64,000 nt of DNA from DASRDB01 sp035652815. GTDB taxonomy: Bacteria > Chloroflexota > Ktedonobacteria > Ktedonobacterales > Ktedonobacteraceae. This document shows positions 50,412 through 58,186 of this stretch, one piece after another. The translations under genes were made by a program, and so were the position numbers. The DNA is taken from contig DASRDB010000011.1 of assembly GCA_035652815.1 (NCBI GenBank), forward strand, positions 248,001-312,000, in the 5' to 3' direction. The notes under the pieces are model-generated. The model was not told the DNA's origin. It did not search any database and saw only the letters and a program-made list of their open reading frames with translations. How positions within the stretch are numbered: position 1 is the stretch's first letter; every line of letters begins with the position of its first letter.

Positions 50412-52148
50412 ATGAGTTCACTTTCCAAACAAGAGCAGCTCCGTTCATTGATAGATGAGCAGCAGGAGCGCATGCGCCAGACGTTTCCTGCTCAAAGAGA
50501 TCTCGCTGTCGTTGCTCTTATACGCGCCAGAGATTGGCGCTACCTCGCGTTGCATAATACCTTGCATACTCCTGCCTGGAATGCTCCCTCGCCTATCTTC
50601 TACCTGTGTACTTCAGGCTGGCAGAAGGCGCTGCAGCTATGTTATAGCGCTGCAACTGCGTCCTTTCAGGTTGCTTCTGGCATAACTGATAGTTCATTGG
50701 ATGCGTGGGCCGAGCAAGTTTTGCAGGAGTGTGATCGGCTGGCAGCAGGCGAGCAGGTGCTGGCGTATTGTGAGACGGGCTTTATGAGGATGCAACAGGG
50801 CGGGCAACGAGATTGCTTTGCCTGGATAGCCAGCAAGCACATGCCGACAGAATGGAGAGAGCGCGAAGACCTTGCATGGTGGGCCAATGCGCTTGTTCAA
50901 ACTCACACGTCAGAGATACGGGAACTGGCGGCAGAAAATGCCTCTATCCAGCAGCAGCTTGTCACATTTGCCAGGGAGTGGCGGGCAGATACGAACATTT
51001 ATAGCACAACGCGAGCGATTGATGACTATTATCATCGCCTGGGAATGCTGTGGGTCAGGTGCATGGCCTGCCACTTGCAGTATCCTGCTGAGACGGTGAT
51101 TGGTGGCTGCGCGATTGAACTGTATCGCAAGGTGCTGGCTGTCCTTATCGGCTGGGCTTTGAAGCATCTCGATCTGTGTCGCATCTTTGTCGCGCAGCAG
51201 CCTTCATTTACTCTGAGAGCTTTGTTGGCTCCTGTACATGCTGCTGATGCGCTGATCGAGGCGCTATCTGAAACACCTGGTGTTGAACGCACTGCCATTG
51301 GGCGTGTTGTTGATGCGTTCTGCCTGGATCAGAAAAATGTCTCCTGGCACTGTTCTGTAGCGGGTGTGCCTGCGCCGCCGTTGGTGCGCCTGAATGACCG
51401 GCGGCTTGTCTGGTCGTTAGCAGGGCTGCTGGGCGAACCGTTTCTTTTTCTCACGCGCGAACTGAAGCGGCGGGATTCCTACGAGTACCATACGGCGTCT
51501 CACTCGCATGAAGAAGTTTTCCGGCAAGACCTGTATGCCCTGTTCTCGGATAAGCGCTTTGTGAAAAGCGCTGGCAGTGTCGTGCTTAAAGGCGTGCAGG
51601 GCGACCTGACAACGGATGTTGACGCGCTCATTTTTGATCGCAAGACGGGAGCGCTGGCCCTGTTTGAACTCAAGTCACAAGACCCCTTTGCCTATTCGCG
51701 TCAGGAGCGGATACGGCAGCGAGACTACTTTCAGAGAGCAGGCAAACAGGTGCTGGCCTGTGTGCAATGGCTGAACCGCAATGGAGCTAACGCCTTGCTG
51801 ACGCGCCTGGACTTCAAGCAGGTGAAGCGCTTGAAGGTACAGAAAACCTACATTTTTGTGCTAGGACGCTACCTCGCGCATTTTTTTGATGGGCCAGAGT
51901 TTGATCGCCGGGCCGCGTGGGGAACATGGCCGCAGGTGTTGCGATTGGTGAATGGCGCATCTTTCGGGCCAGAAGATGCGAATCCCATTTTGTCGTTATA
52001 CAACAAGCTGTTGAAGGATACCCCGCTTGCTCCTGTCAGTCCTATGGTTGAGGTGCAGGAGATACCGATAGGAGAGAGCCATGTGTATGTTTATCCTGAT
52101 TTTCAGACCTATAAACGTGGTGTTGGAGAGATGGGAGGAGTGGAGTAG
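50412..52148 (+). CDS. Unrecognised 578-aa protein with C-terminal nuclease-like motif
   Basis: ATG 50412 behind AAAGGACGAAG. The first ~370 residues are helical and match no domain I know (tryptophan-rich, e.g. RARDWRYLALHNTLHTPAWN). From ~400 there is TTDVDALIFDRKTGALALFE followed by LKSQDPFAYSRQERIRQRDY: Asp, a hairpin, then E-x-K, the layout of PD-(D/E)XK or NERD-type nucleases, with a following helix (QAGKQVLACVQWLNRNG-like) and strand KTYIFVLGRYLAHFF. It could be a DNA- or RNA-targeting nuclease, perhaps of a defence or repair system. It stands alone with no methylase, ATPase or toxin-like partner. Function uncertain. Confidence 0.6.
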   Translation: MSSLSKQEQLRSLIDEQQERMRQTFPAQRDLAVVALIRARDWRYLALHNTLHTPAWNAPSPIFYLCTSGWQKALQLCYSAATASFQVASGITDSSLDAWAEQVLQECDRLAAGEQVLAYCETGFMRMQQGGQRDCFAWIASKHMPTEWREREDLAWWANALVQTHTSEIRELAAENASIQQQLVTFAREWRADTNIYSTTRAIDDYYHRLGMLWVRCMACHLQYPAETVIGGCAIELYRKVLAVLIGWALKHLDLCRIFVAQQPSFTLRALLAPVHAADALIEALSETPGVERTAIGRVVDAFCLDQKNVSWHCSVAGVPAPPLVRLNDRRLVWSLAGLLGEPFLFLTRELKRRDSYEYHTASHSHEEVFRQDLYALFSDKRFVKSAGSVVLKGVQGDLTTDVDALIFDRKTGALALFELKSQDPFAYSRQERIRQRDYFQRAGKQVLACVQWLNRNGANALLTRLDFKQVKRLKVQKTYIFVLGRYLAHFFDGPEFDRRAAWGTWPQVLRLVNGASFGPEDANPILSLYNKLLKDTPLAPVSPMVEVQEIPIGESHVYVYPDFQTYKRGVGEMGGVE

Positions 52149-52177
52149 AAGGTAAAGCATTTCGTTCGTTTCCTACG

Positions 52178-52230
52178 CCCTCTAAGACACCCTTTGTGTC
52201 TTCCCTAAAAGGGCCAGGGAAAGAGGGTGT
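52178..52230. terminator. Hairpins between convergent genes
   Basis: AAGACAC-CCTTT-GTGTCTT (52184-52202) is enclosed by CCCTCT (52178) and AGAGGG (~52225), and a small CCTAAAAGG palindrome sits inside. Position between the stops at 52148 and 52241 fits a bidirectional terminator. Confidence 0.45.
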
Positions 52231-52240
52231 GCGTCTTTCT

Positions 52241-53887
52241 TTAAAGAGGTTTAGACCATAAGCGATGACCGTTAGAGGCATCGTATGCGGTGAGGAACAG
52301 GTGGAAAGAGGGTTTCTGGCCCGCGCTATTACTCTCTACCTCGGTCAGGACATAGATTACCCCGTTACTGACAGACAGGACTTCGCCTGCCCAACCGTTC
52401 CTGTCTATTCTACTGTGCCAGCGGAGAACACCGTCTGTCGCATTGAGCGCAAAGAGGTTCGTTGTCACCGACGTGTGTTGGCCGACTGAACCGGGGCCAG
52501 GCTTATCGGTCTGAATGTACAGGGTTTGATTGTCTATGGCGAATGCGAGGGAATCAGAGGGGCCAAACGATTTTTGCCAGAGAAGCGAGCCACTATTTCC
52601 ATTGAAGGCATAGACAGAGCCATCTTGAGTGCCCACGTACACTATTTGATTGAGTACCTCTGGTCCGATGGAAAAGCCGGTAAACCTGTCTGTCACCCAC
52701 TGTTTTATCCCTGTTCTGGCATCAAATGCGTACAGGTAGCTGTACTGGGGAGAGCCGCCGATAAAAGTATGGATATCATTCGTGATGGCGTAGAGTGTTC
52801 CATTATTATAGGCAAGCTTGCCCGCTACAACCTGACTCGGGTCGAGAGTGGTTGCCCAGCGTTTTGAGCCGCTTGCTGCATCGAGCGCGTAGACCTCGTT
52901 TTGTATCGTTCCGTAGACTACTCCGTTTTCTACTGCCCAGACAGTCGGCTCTGTCGTGAAAAAGCAATTGTAGTTTTTCTGCCCGGCCTCCCCAACACAC
53001 TTTACAGCGTTGAGGTGGGTATTGTACGTCCAGCGTCTGTTGCCAGTGGCAGCGTCGAGCGCATACACTTTGCCCGTCCGGGCGGCGACAAAGACCAGCC
53101 CATTCGCTACAATTGGCTGCGTGGTGAAACCGAGATCAAACCTGGCCGTAAAAACGCCGCCTGGAGGTGAAGGCTGCGGTATTTGAGCGGTAATCAGTCC
53201 TGTATCCAGGGGGGAACGCCATACCTGCGAGCCATCGCTTGCCCGTAATGCGTAGATGATCGGAACCTGAGCATGTTCTGGTCCCTGGCTCATGCTGAAG
53301 TAGATCAGGCCGTTGCTTACCGTTATCTCCCCGCCTGTATAGCCTGCTGACGGAAAGGACTTAGACCAGACAATGACTCCTTGCTTGAGGTCAATTTTGT
53401 AGATGGTATCACCTATGAGGGTATAGGCAAGCGAGGAATTGGCAGGGTTTCCGCCGGGATGCGTCGTTCCTTCTCTGTTTGAACGCGCCAGGTTCAAGAC
53501 AAGGGTTAAACTGCTCACCAGGATTGCAAGGAATACAACGGCGGCGATCATGCTCAGGCGGGAATGGTGCCTCAGTCTTCTGGCTCTGTTATGAGCTCGA
53601 TCCGCGCGTTTACGTCGCTCTCCCCAGATAGGTACGCTCTGATCGGGGGTAGGCACAAGCTCGTCATCAGGGACAGGAAGCGCCTGTTCTTTCTGTTGTA
53701 AACGTTCTCCTACACGCGCTAGAGAAGCGGCATCTGCCTCCTCCTGGTAGAGGAGACGAAGTTGTTGAACAAGCTCTCCACTCGACCGCGCAGGCCAGGG
53801 GAGTTGGGGTGAGTGAAGGGAAGAGGAGAAGCGTTCGATCTGCTCATCCACTTGATCGGGTGTAAAGTATTCGTTATATTCTGGCAT
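52241..53887 (-). CDS. Membrane-anchored PQQ-like beta-propeller protein, possible anti-sigma partner
   Basis: 548 residues from ATG 53887, overlapping the sigma-factor gene by 14 nt. A cytosolic N-terminal part of ~115 residues (FTPDQVDEQIERFSSSLHSP..., charged, helical) precedes one membrane helix (LSMIAAVVFLAILVSSLTLV) and an outside domain of repeated propeller blades: GVIVWSKSFPSAGY, RASDGSQVWRSPLD, DAATGNRRWTYNTH, DAASGSKRWATTLD, DARTGIKQWVTDRF, NGNSGSLLWQKSFG, NATDGVLRWHSRID, DASNGHRLWSKPL - eight blades. The layout (cytosolic head, one helix, outside sensor) and the co-transcribed ECF factor suggest a sensor/anti-sigma factor. No classic zinc anti-sigma motif (HxxxCxxC) is present. 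Confidence 0.78.
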   Translation of the reverse strand: MPEYNEYFTPDQVDEQIERFSSSLHSPQLPWPARSSGELVQQLRLLYQEEADAASLARVGERLQQKEQALPVPDDELVPTPDQSVPIWGERRKRADRAHNRARRLRHHSRLSMIAAVVFLAILVSSLTLVLNLARSNREGTTHPGGNPANSSLAYTLIGDTIYKIDLKQGVIVWSKSFPSAGYTGGEITVSNGLIYFSMSQGPEHAQVPIIYALRASDGSQVWRSPLDTGLITAQIPQPSPPGGVFTARFDLGFTTQPIVANGLVFVAARTGKVYALDAATGNRRWTYNTHLNAVKCVGEAGQKNYNCFFTTEPTVWAVENGVVYGTIQNEVYALDAASGSKRWATTLDPSQVVAGKLAYNNGTLYAITNDIHTFIGGSPQYSYLYAFDARTGIKQWVTDRFTGFSIGPEVLNQIVYVGTQDGSVYAFNGNSGSLLWQKSFGPSDSLAFAIDNQTLYIQTDKPGPGSVGQHTSVTTNLFALNATDGVLRWHSRIDRNGWAGEVLSVSNGVIYVLTEVESNSAGQKPSFHLFLTAYDASNGHRLWSKPL

Positions 53888-54434
53888 CACGGTCTTTTCC
53901 TCCCAGTTGTTTCTCGTAGGCATCTCGTAACAGGTTCAGCGTGCGCGAAAGTATGATGCGCACCGCCCTCTCACTTTTCCCGATTCTGGAGGCGATCTCG
54001 GCACACCGCAATTCCTCGGCGAAGCGCAGGCGCAGCACCTCTTGTTGCAGCGGTGACAGGTTCTTCAGGTATGCGCGCAACCAGGTGCCTTTCTCCTCCT
54101 GGAGAAGCAGGGACTCCGGGGCCAGTTCTTCATCCTCGTAGACAGGCTCGCCCACGCGCTCCAGAGCGACACTTGGATGGCGCAGTGAGTGCCGGTAGAG
54201 ATCGACGACCTTATTGTGAGCCACCCGACGTAACCAGGCCAGTTGCGCGCTCTCATCCTGGGCAGGAAAGCGAGGATGCTGCATGGCTGCTAAAAAGACT
54301 TCAAGCAGCACATCCTCAGCATCTTCGCGTGAGAGATGGAACCCTCGTAAATACACAAAAATAGCCTTGCCGAAACGCTGATAAAGTTGGGCAGCAGACG
54401 AATAGTCGAGTGTGCCAGGCGTTTCAGATTGCAT
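53874..54434 (-). CDS. ECF-type RNA polymerase sigma factor
   Basis: 186 residues. Sigma-2: LYQRFGKAIFVYLRGFHLSR, EDAEDVLLEVFLAAMQHPRF, LAWLRRVAHNKVVDLYRHSL. Sigma-4: LSPLQQEVLRLRFAEELRCA, EIASRIGKSERAVRIILSRT, LNLLRDAYEKQL. Directs RNA polymerase to a small regulon in response to an envelope or other signal. ATG 54434 behind GGAGGGAAAGG. The downstream beta-propeller gene overlaps it by 14 nt and probably controls it. Confidence 0.92.
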   Translation of the reverse strand: MQSETPGTLDYSSAAQLYQRFGKAIFVYLRGFHLSREDAEDVLLEVFLAAMQHPRFPAQDESAQLAWLRRVAHNKVVDLYRHSLRHPSVALERVGEPVYEDEELAPESLLLQEEKGTWLRAYLKNLSPLQQEVLRLRFAEELRCAEIASRIGKSERAVRIILSRTLNLLRDAYEKQLGGKDRDARI

Positions 54435-54521
54435 GCATCCTTTCCCTCCATAAGCGTGAACATATCACTAATGTATCGTCGAAAGCACAAAAATGTTTCA
54501 GAAAATCCCCCATCCCTTCCC

Positions 54522-54550
54522 TTGCTTTTTCCAAATTACTAGCGTATTCT
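54522..54550 (+). promoter_or_regulatory. Candidate promoter of ybjQ-like gene
   Basis: TTGCTT (54522-54527), 17-nt spacer, TATTCT (54545-54550), 34 nt before ATG 54585. Moderate match to the sigma-70 consensus; divergent to the sigma-factor gene. Confidence 0.4.
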
Positions 54551-54584
54551 AAGGACTTCATTATGCATAAAAGGAGATTAAGGA

Positions 54585-54908
54585 ATGATTATCGTGACGA
54601 CCGAAGGGATTGCCCAGCATCGCATTGTGGAAACCAAAGGACAGGTCTTTGGTGTGGTGGTGCGCAGCCGGGGTCTGGGAGGCAACATCATGGCGGGCCT
54701 GCGCTCACTCGCAGGCGGAGAGATCAAGGAATATACTTCGCTGCTGGAAGATGCTCGCCGCCACGCGATTGACCGGATGGTGCAAAACGCTACGGCTATG
54801 GGGGCGAACGCGGTGGTGCGGATGCAGTTTGATTCCTCAGAAATTGGCAGCACAATGAGTGAAATTGTAGCCTATGGTACCGCAGTGGTGATCGCGCCGG
54901 AAGGGTAG
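54585..54908 (+). CDS. YbjQ family (heavy-metal-binding/DUF74) protein
   Basis: 107 residues of the YbjQ/UPF0145 pentameric fold: HRIVETKGQVFGVVVRSRGL, NIMAGLRSLAGGEIKEYTSL, LEDARRHAIDRMVQNATAMG and ANAVVRMQFDSSEIGSTMSE, VAYGTAVVI. Full length for the family; function unknown in spite of the heavy-metal label. ATG 54585 has AAGGAGATTAAGGA in front. Its stop overlaps the next start (TAGTG). Confidence 0.9.
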   Translation: MIIVTTEGIAQHRIVETKGQVFGVVVRSRGLGGNIMAGLRSLAGGEIKEYTSLLEDARRHAIDRMVQNATAMGANAVVRMQFDSSEIGSTMSEIVAYGTAVVIAPEG

Positions 54909-55231
54909 TGACCGGGATGTTGCGGTGGGCAATTCTTGGCTATGGCCTGCTCTACATAATTGGCGCGGCTGTGTTGCTGTTCATAGTTCATGCCACACTC
55001 TGGCTGGCCGTGTATCTGGCGGTGAATGGCATTATCCTGCTGAGCGCTCTACTCTTTGAGCGCAAACGATATCGCACGCAGGTGGATCGAACCCAGGGAC
55101 TCTGGCGACCCACCGGCGAACGATTCGTTGATCCAACCACCGGACAGCTCATGGAAGTATTCTACAACAGCGTAACCGGGGAGCGCGATTATCGAGAGGT
55201 GAGCAGGCAAACGAAGGCATCTGACGGATAG
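54908..55231 (+). CDS. Small membrane protein coupled to YbjQ
   Basis: 107 residues from GTG 54908 within TAGTG, or ATG 54917. Two helices (WAILGYGLLYIIGAAVLLFI, LWLAVYLAVNGIILLSALLF) precede a cytosolic tail RKRYRTQVDRTQGLWRPTGE, RFVDPTTGQLMEVFYNSVTG, ERDYREV. This FxDPxTGxxxxVxYNxxTGxRxY tail is a recurring short motif in small bacterial membrane proteins. Function unknown; translational overlap suggests joint work with the YbjQ protein. Confidence 0.65.
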   Translation: MTGMLRWAILGYGLLYIIGAAVLLFIVHATLWLAVYLAVNGIILLSALLFERKRYRTQVDRTQGLWRPTGERFVDPTTGQLMEVFYNSVTGERDYREVSRQTKASDG

Positions 55232-55255
55232 AAGTCGTAGAAGACACCCCTCAAG

Positions 55256-55523
55256 CCTGACCCTTTTTTGAGGAGGCGCGAAGCGCCGCCGGGTGAAGGT
55301 AGGGGCGGGAGCGGGGTGTTGTGGCGGGGAGGGCGCTTGCGCCGCCCTGGGGTGGAGGGTGGCAAAACGCCTCTCCCTGCTCGCTGTGTTCCCCGCCCGA
55401 CCCCAGGGCGGCGCAAGCGCCCTCCCCTCTCCGCGCCGCCACCCCCGCCCCTACGCACCCGGAGCCACCCCCGCCCCTACGCACCCGGAGCCGCTTCGCC
55501 GCTCCCTCAAAAAAAGGGTCAGG
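55256..55523. repeat. ~270-bp GC-rich nested inverted repeat
   Basis: Outer arms CCTGACCCTTTTTTGAGG (55256-55273) and CCTCAAAAAAAGGGTCAGG (55505-55523), then GGCGCGAAGCGCC-type ends, and an inner inverted repeat of GGAGGGCGCTTGCGCCGCCC with CCCAGGG (~55334-55355 and ~55400-55425). CCCCCGCCCCTACGCACCCG occurs twice in tandem near 55445. No gene is inside. The long frame running through it into the acetyltransferase gene is not real coding sequence. Confidence 0.8.
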
Positions 55524-55582
55524 GAAAGAGACTCCACCTGCATTATAGCCTTGACAGGTACACAAAAATAATTATACTTACT

Positions 55583-55633
55583 TTAAGACCATTTGGTCTT
55601 AAAATTTTGATTACAAAAAAGACCAGTTGGTCT
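55583..55633. promoter_or_regulatory. Twin palindromic operator, likely TetR site
   Basis: TTAAGACCATTTGGTCTTAA (55583-55602) and AGACCAGTTGGTCT (55620-55633) share AGACCA-n2-TGGTCT with centres 34 bp apart. They lie just upstream of the acetyltransferase-tetR operon; TetR regulators usually bind such sites in their own promoter. AATTATACTTA (55570-55580) nearby may be part of the promoter. Confidence 0.65.
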
Positions 55634-55705
55634 GAAGAATGGGCAGAGCAATGGGGAAGATTTGTTTATTGCGCTGCTGGCGCGTTATGCAAGGAGGCAA
55701 GAGAG

Positions 55706-56368
55706 ATGCTGAAGACGTGCTTGAGAAGTTCGGAGCCGTTTGATAGGGCTGATAGTTCGCGTGTAAAAGGGTATCGAACGCCAATGGGTGAGTTGTTTTT
55801 GCGAACCTGTTGCTCGTCTGCGTTTGTAGAGAAGTTGGAGGCGGACGAGGGGTTGCGGGCTTTTGCGCGGCTGCCGGAGCGGGAATACGAGTTGTTGCTG
55901 GGGATTGCGGGGCGGGGGGATAGTATGCTGGCACTGGCGTATACGGAGACGGGGAAGATTGTGGGGCAGGTGACGCTCGCGCCGTTGAGCGATTGGTGGA
56001 AAGGTTTGAGTCCGGCATATGAGGTGGCGGTTGAGGTGAGTTCGGGCTGGCGACAGATGGGGATTGCGCACGCGCTGCTTTCGCAGGCTCTTGCGTTTGA
56101 GAACGTAGAAGAGTATCTTATTGTTGGCTGCGGATTTTCCTGGCATTGGGATTATGAGGGATTGGGCTTATCACGCTTTGAGTACCGGGAGTTGATTGCG
56201 CGGTTATTCGCAGCGCATGGTTTTGCCGAGTATTTGACCTCTGAGCCGAATATTCGGATGGACCCGGCCAACATTCTCGTGGCGCGTCTGGGAAGCCAGC
56301 TTGAGAGCAAACAGATTCACCAGTTTTTCACGCGCTTGCTGTCATCTGAGACGCTGCCGGGATTATAG
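55706..56368 (+). CDS. AcuA-like GNAT acetyltransferase
   Basis: 220 residues from ATG 55706 (AGGAGG 8 nt before). The GNAT core includes SMLALAYTETGKIVGQVTLA, YEVAVEVSSGWRQMGIAHAL (acetyl-CoA loop RxxGIA) and the stretch EEYLIVGCGFSWHWDYEGLG, LSRFEYRELIARLFAAHGFA, SEPNIRMDPANILVARLGS, which closely resembles the C-terminal part of AcuA, the Lys acetyltransferase that controls acetyl-CoA synthetase in Bacillus. The substrate here is unknown; no acs is near. Followed 16 nt later by a TetR gene and preceded by two palindromes. Confidence 0.8.
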   Translation: MLKTCLRSSEPFDRADSSRVKGYRTPMGELFLRTCCSSAFVEKLEADEGLRAFARLPEREYELLLGIAGRGDSMLALAYTETGKIVGQVTLAPLSDWWKGLSPAYEVAVEVSSGWRQMGIAHALLSQALAFENVEEYLIVGCGFSWHWDYEGLGLSRFEYRELIARLFAAHGFAEYLTSEPNIRMDPANILVARLGSQLESKQIHQFFTRLLSSETLPGL

Positions 56369-56384
56369 AAAGGAACACAACGAG

Positions 56385-56984
56385 ATGGGTAAGGGCGAAC
56401 AGACACGCGAACGTATCCTGGCCCGATCCGCTCAACTCTTTAACCGGCAGGGATACGCGGGCGCGTCCCTGTCTGATATCATGCGCGAAACGGGACTGGA
56501 AAAAGGTGGCATCTATAATCATTTCGCCAGTAAAGAGCAGCTTGCGCTCGAAGCGTTTGATTACGCCTATAAGCAGGTGCAGCAGCGAGTTCGTGCCGCG
56601 CTGGAAGGCAAGCGCAACGCAATTGACCGCCTGAACACCATGATCTCAGTGTTTGAAAGCTTGATTGAAGACCCCCTTGTTCCCGGCGGCTGCCCCATTT
56701 TGAATACTGCCATCGAGGCGGACGACTCCAATGAGCCGTTGCGAGATCGCGCCCGCAGCGCAATGGACAACCTGCGCTCCACTCTTCGCCGCATCGTGCA
56801 GAGAGGTATCGAACGCAAGGAGATTCGCCCCGATGTAGACGCCGACGAGGTGGCCTCGATTATGATTGCCTCGCTCGAAGGCGCGGTGATGTTGAGCAAC
56901 CTTTATAAGGATGCCGCACATATAAGGCGAGCGGGCAAATATATGCGCGGCTATGTGGATACGTTAAGACGGTTGCATGATTAG
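56385..56984 (+). CDS. TetR/AcrR family repressor
   Basis: 199 residues from ATG 56385 (GAAAGGAA ~12 nt before). N-terminal HTH: TRERILARSAQLFNRQGYAG, ASLSDIMRETGLEKGGIYNH, FASKEQLALEAFDYAYKQV. The C-terminal ligand domain has VPGGCPILNTAIEADDSNEP (the GGC-L-N-T pattern of the TetR_C subgroup seen in YcdC/LmrA-like regulators). It probably represses its own operon through the twin palindromes upstream of the acetyltransferase gene; ligand unknown. Confidence 0.9.
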   Translation: MGKGEQTRERILARSAQLFNRQGYAGASLSDIMRETGLEKGGIYNHFASKEQLALEAFDYAYKQVQQRVRAALEGKRNAIDRLNTMISVFESLIEDPLVPGGCPILNTAIEADDSNEPLRDRARSAMDNLRSTLRRIVQRGIERKEIRPDVDADEVASIMIASLEGAVMLSNLYKDAAHIRRAGKYMRGYVDTLRRLHD

Positions 56985-57008
56985 GAATACCTTTATAAAC
57001 ATGATATT

Positions 57009-57194
57009 GTTCTGTAGGGACGTGATTCATCGCGTCCGGCCCCGGATGCGCGTATGGGCCAGCAGGACGCGATGAATCACGTCCCTACAGAACACCTGAT
57101 TCTTTTGTAAATGTTCATCATCGCGTTCACCTCGTAAAGGCACACAGAAGGCCGGTTTGACGAGGTGGACGCGATGAATCGCGTCCCTACAGAA
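57009..57194. repeat. Family C repeat, full copy plus extra half
   Basis: Perfect 29-bp arms 57009-57037 and 57064-57092 (GTTCTGTAGGGACGTGATTC...), with a compensated change (CGTGATTCATCGCG / CGCGATGAATCACG). A third right arm (GGTGGACGCGATGAATCGCG, 57165-57194) follows after 72 nt. The rest of the 56985-57355 gap holds no gene. Confidence 0.87.
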
Positions 57195-57355
57195 TTTCCG
57201 TCCTGCACAAAAATACCATTCATTCGCCTCACAGGTAGCCAGAGACTATCGTTAAACGTGTATATATATAAGCAAGAGGTATTGGCGCAAGCGTATACTT
57301 GTGTTTAAGAATAGCGGAAAGGTGCCTGTAAACGTCGTTTTTGTGGGCAAAAGGC

Positions 57356-57384
57356 TTGACAAACTCAACCTTGTTCATAATAAT
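57356..57384 (+). promoter_or_regulatory. Promoter of the thymidylate kinase pair
   Basis: TTGACA (57356-57361), 17-nt spacer, AATAAT (57379-57384), 46 nt before ATG 57431. Confidence 0.6.
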
Positions 57385-57430
57385 CGATATTATACATTTT
57401 TCCACAAGCTGTGCTGGAAGGATTTTTTCT

Positions 57431-58165
57431 ATGGAGACGTATGGATCGCATCTTTACCCCGGTCGGCTATTTGTGGTCGAAGGGGTGGATGGTTCGGGAA
57501 AAAGTACGCAGGTCGCTCTGTTGCGCCAATGGTTGATTAGCGAGGGGTACGCGGTTTTCTTTAGCGAGTGGAACTCCTCGCCCCTGGTGAAGAAGACGAC
57601 CAGCCGGGGTAAGAAAAAACAATTGCTTTCACCCACTACCTTTAGCCTCATTCATGCCACCGATTTCGCGGACCGCACCGAACACGACATCATTCCCCCG
57701 CTCAAGGCTGGCGCAATTGTGCTGGCCGACCGCTACATCTATACCGCCTTCGCTCGTGATGTGGCGCGCAACGTAGACCGCCAGTGGGTGCGCGAGTTGT
57801 ATAAATTCGCTGTCAAGCCATCGATTGCCTTCTATTATCGCGTGCCCCTGGAAGTAGCGCTGAGCCGCATTCTGACCGGACGCAACGAATTGAAATATTA
57901 TGAAGCAGGCATGGATTTGGGCCTGAGCAATGATCCATACGAAAGCTATAAGTTGTTCCAGCAGCGCATTGTGTGCGAATACGAATCGATGATTGACGAG
58001 TTTGGGCTGACGGTTATGGATGCTACTTTGCCGATACCGGATCAGCAGCGCCGCATGCGTGAGATCATCAAGCCATATCTCAAGGGCGTGCGCCGTATGC
58101 GCTCCTCGGCGAAGGAGTCGGCCTGGGCAGGCATTTCGCGTGATCTGCGTCCATCACAGGTATAG
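57431..58165 (+). CDS. Thymidylate kinase-like protein (intact P-loop)
   Basis: 244 residues from ATG 57431 (GGAAGGA 8 nt before). P-loop FVVEGVDGSGKSTQVALLRQ (Lys present, ~24), IHATDFADRTEHDIIPPLKA, DR(Y/H) motif IVLADRYIYTAFARDVARNV and QRIVCEYESMIDEFGL near the end. This is the dTMP kinase fold (dTMP + ATP to dTDP), though the protein is longer than usual (~210 aa) with an insert TTSRGKKKQLLSPTTFSLIH where the family has its first substrate region, and a C-terminal extension. It is followed 21 nt later by a paralogue. Activity on dTMP is inferred. Confidence 0.85.
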   Translation: METYGSHLYPGRLFVVEGVDGSGKSTQVALLRQWLISEGYAVFFSEWNSSPLVKKTTSRGKKKQLLSPTTFSLIHATDFADRTEHDIIPPLKAGAIVLADRYIYTAFARDVARNVDRQWVRELYKFAVKPSIAFYYRVPLEVALSRILTGRNELKYYEAGMDLGLSNDPYESYKLFQQRIVCEYESMIDEFGLTVMDATLPIPDQQRRMREIIKPYLKGVRRMRSSAKESAWAGISRDLRPSQV

Positions 58166-58186
58166 CGGTGTGAGAGGAAGGCGAGC

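Noticed and set aside
55268..55705. Upstream extension of the acetyltransferase frame (146 codons)
   Set aside because: Lies in the GC-rich nested repeat and operator region; good ribosome site and domain start are at 55706.
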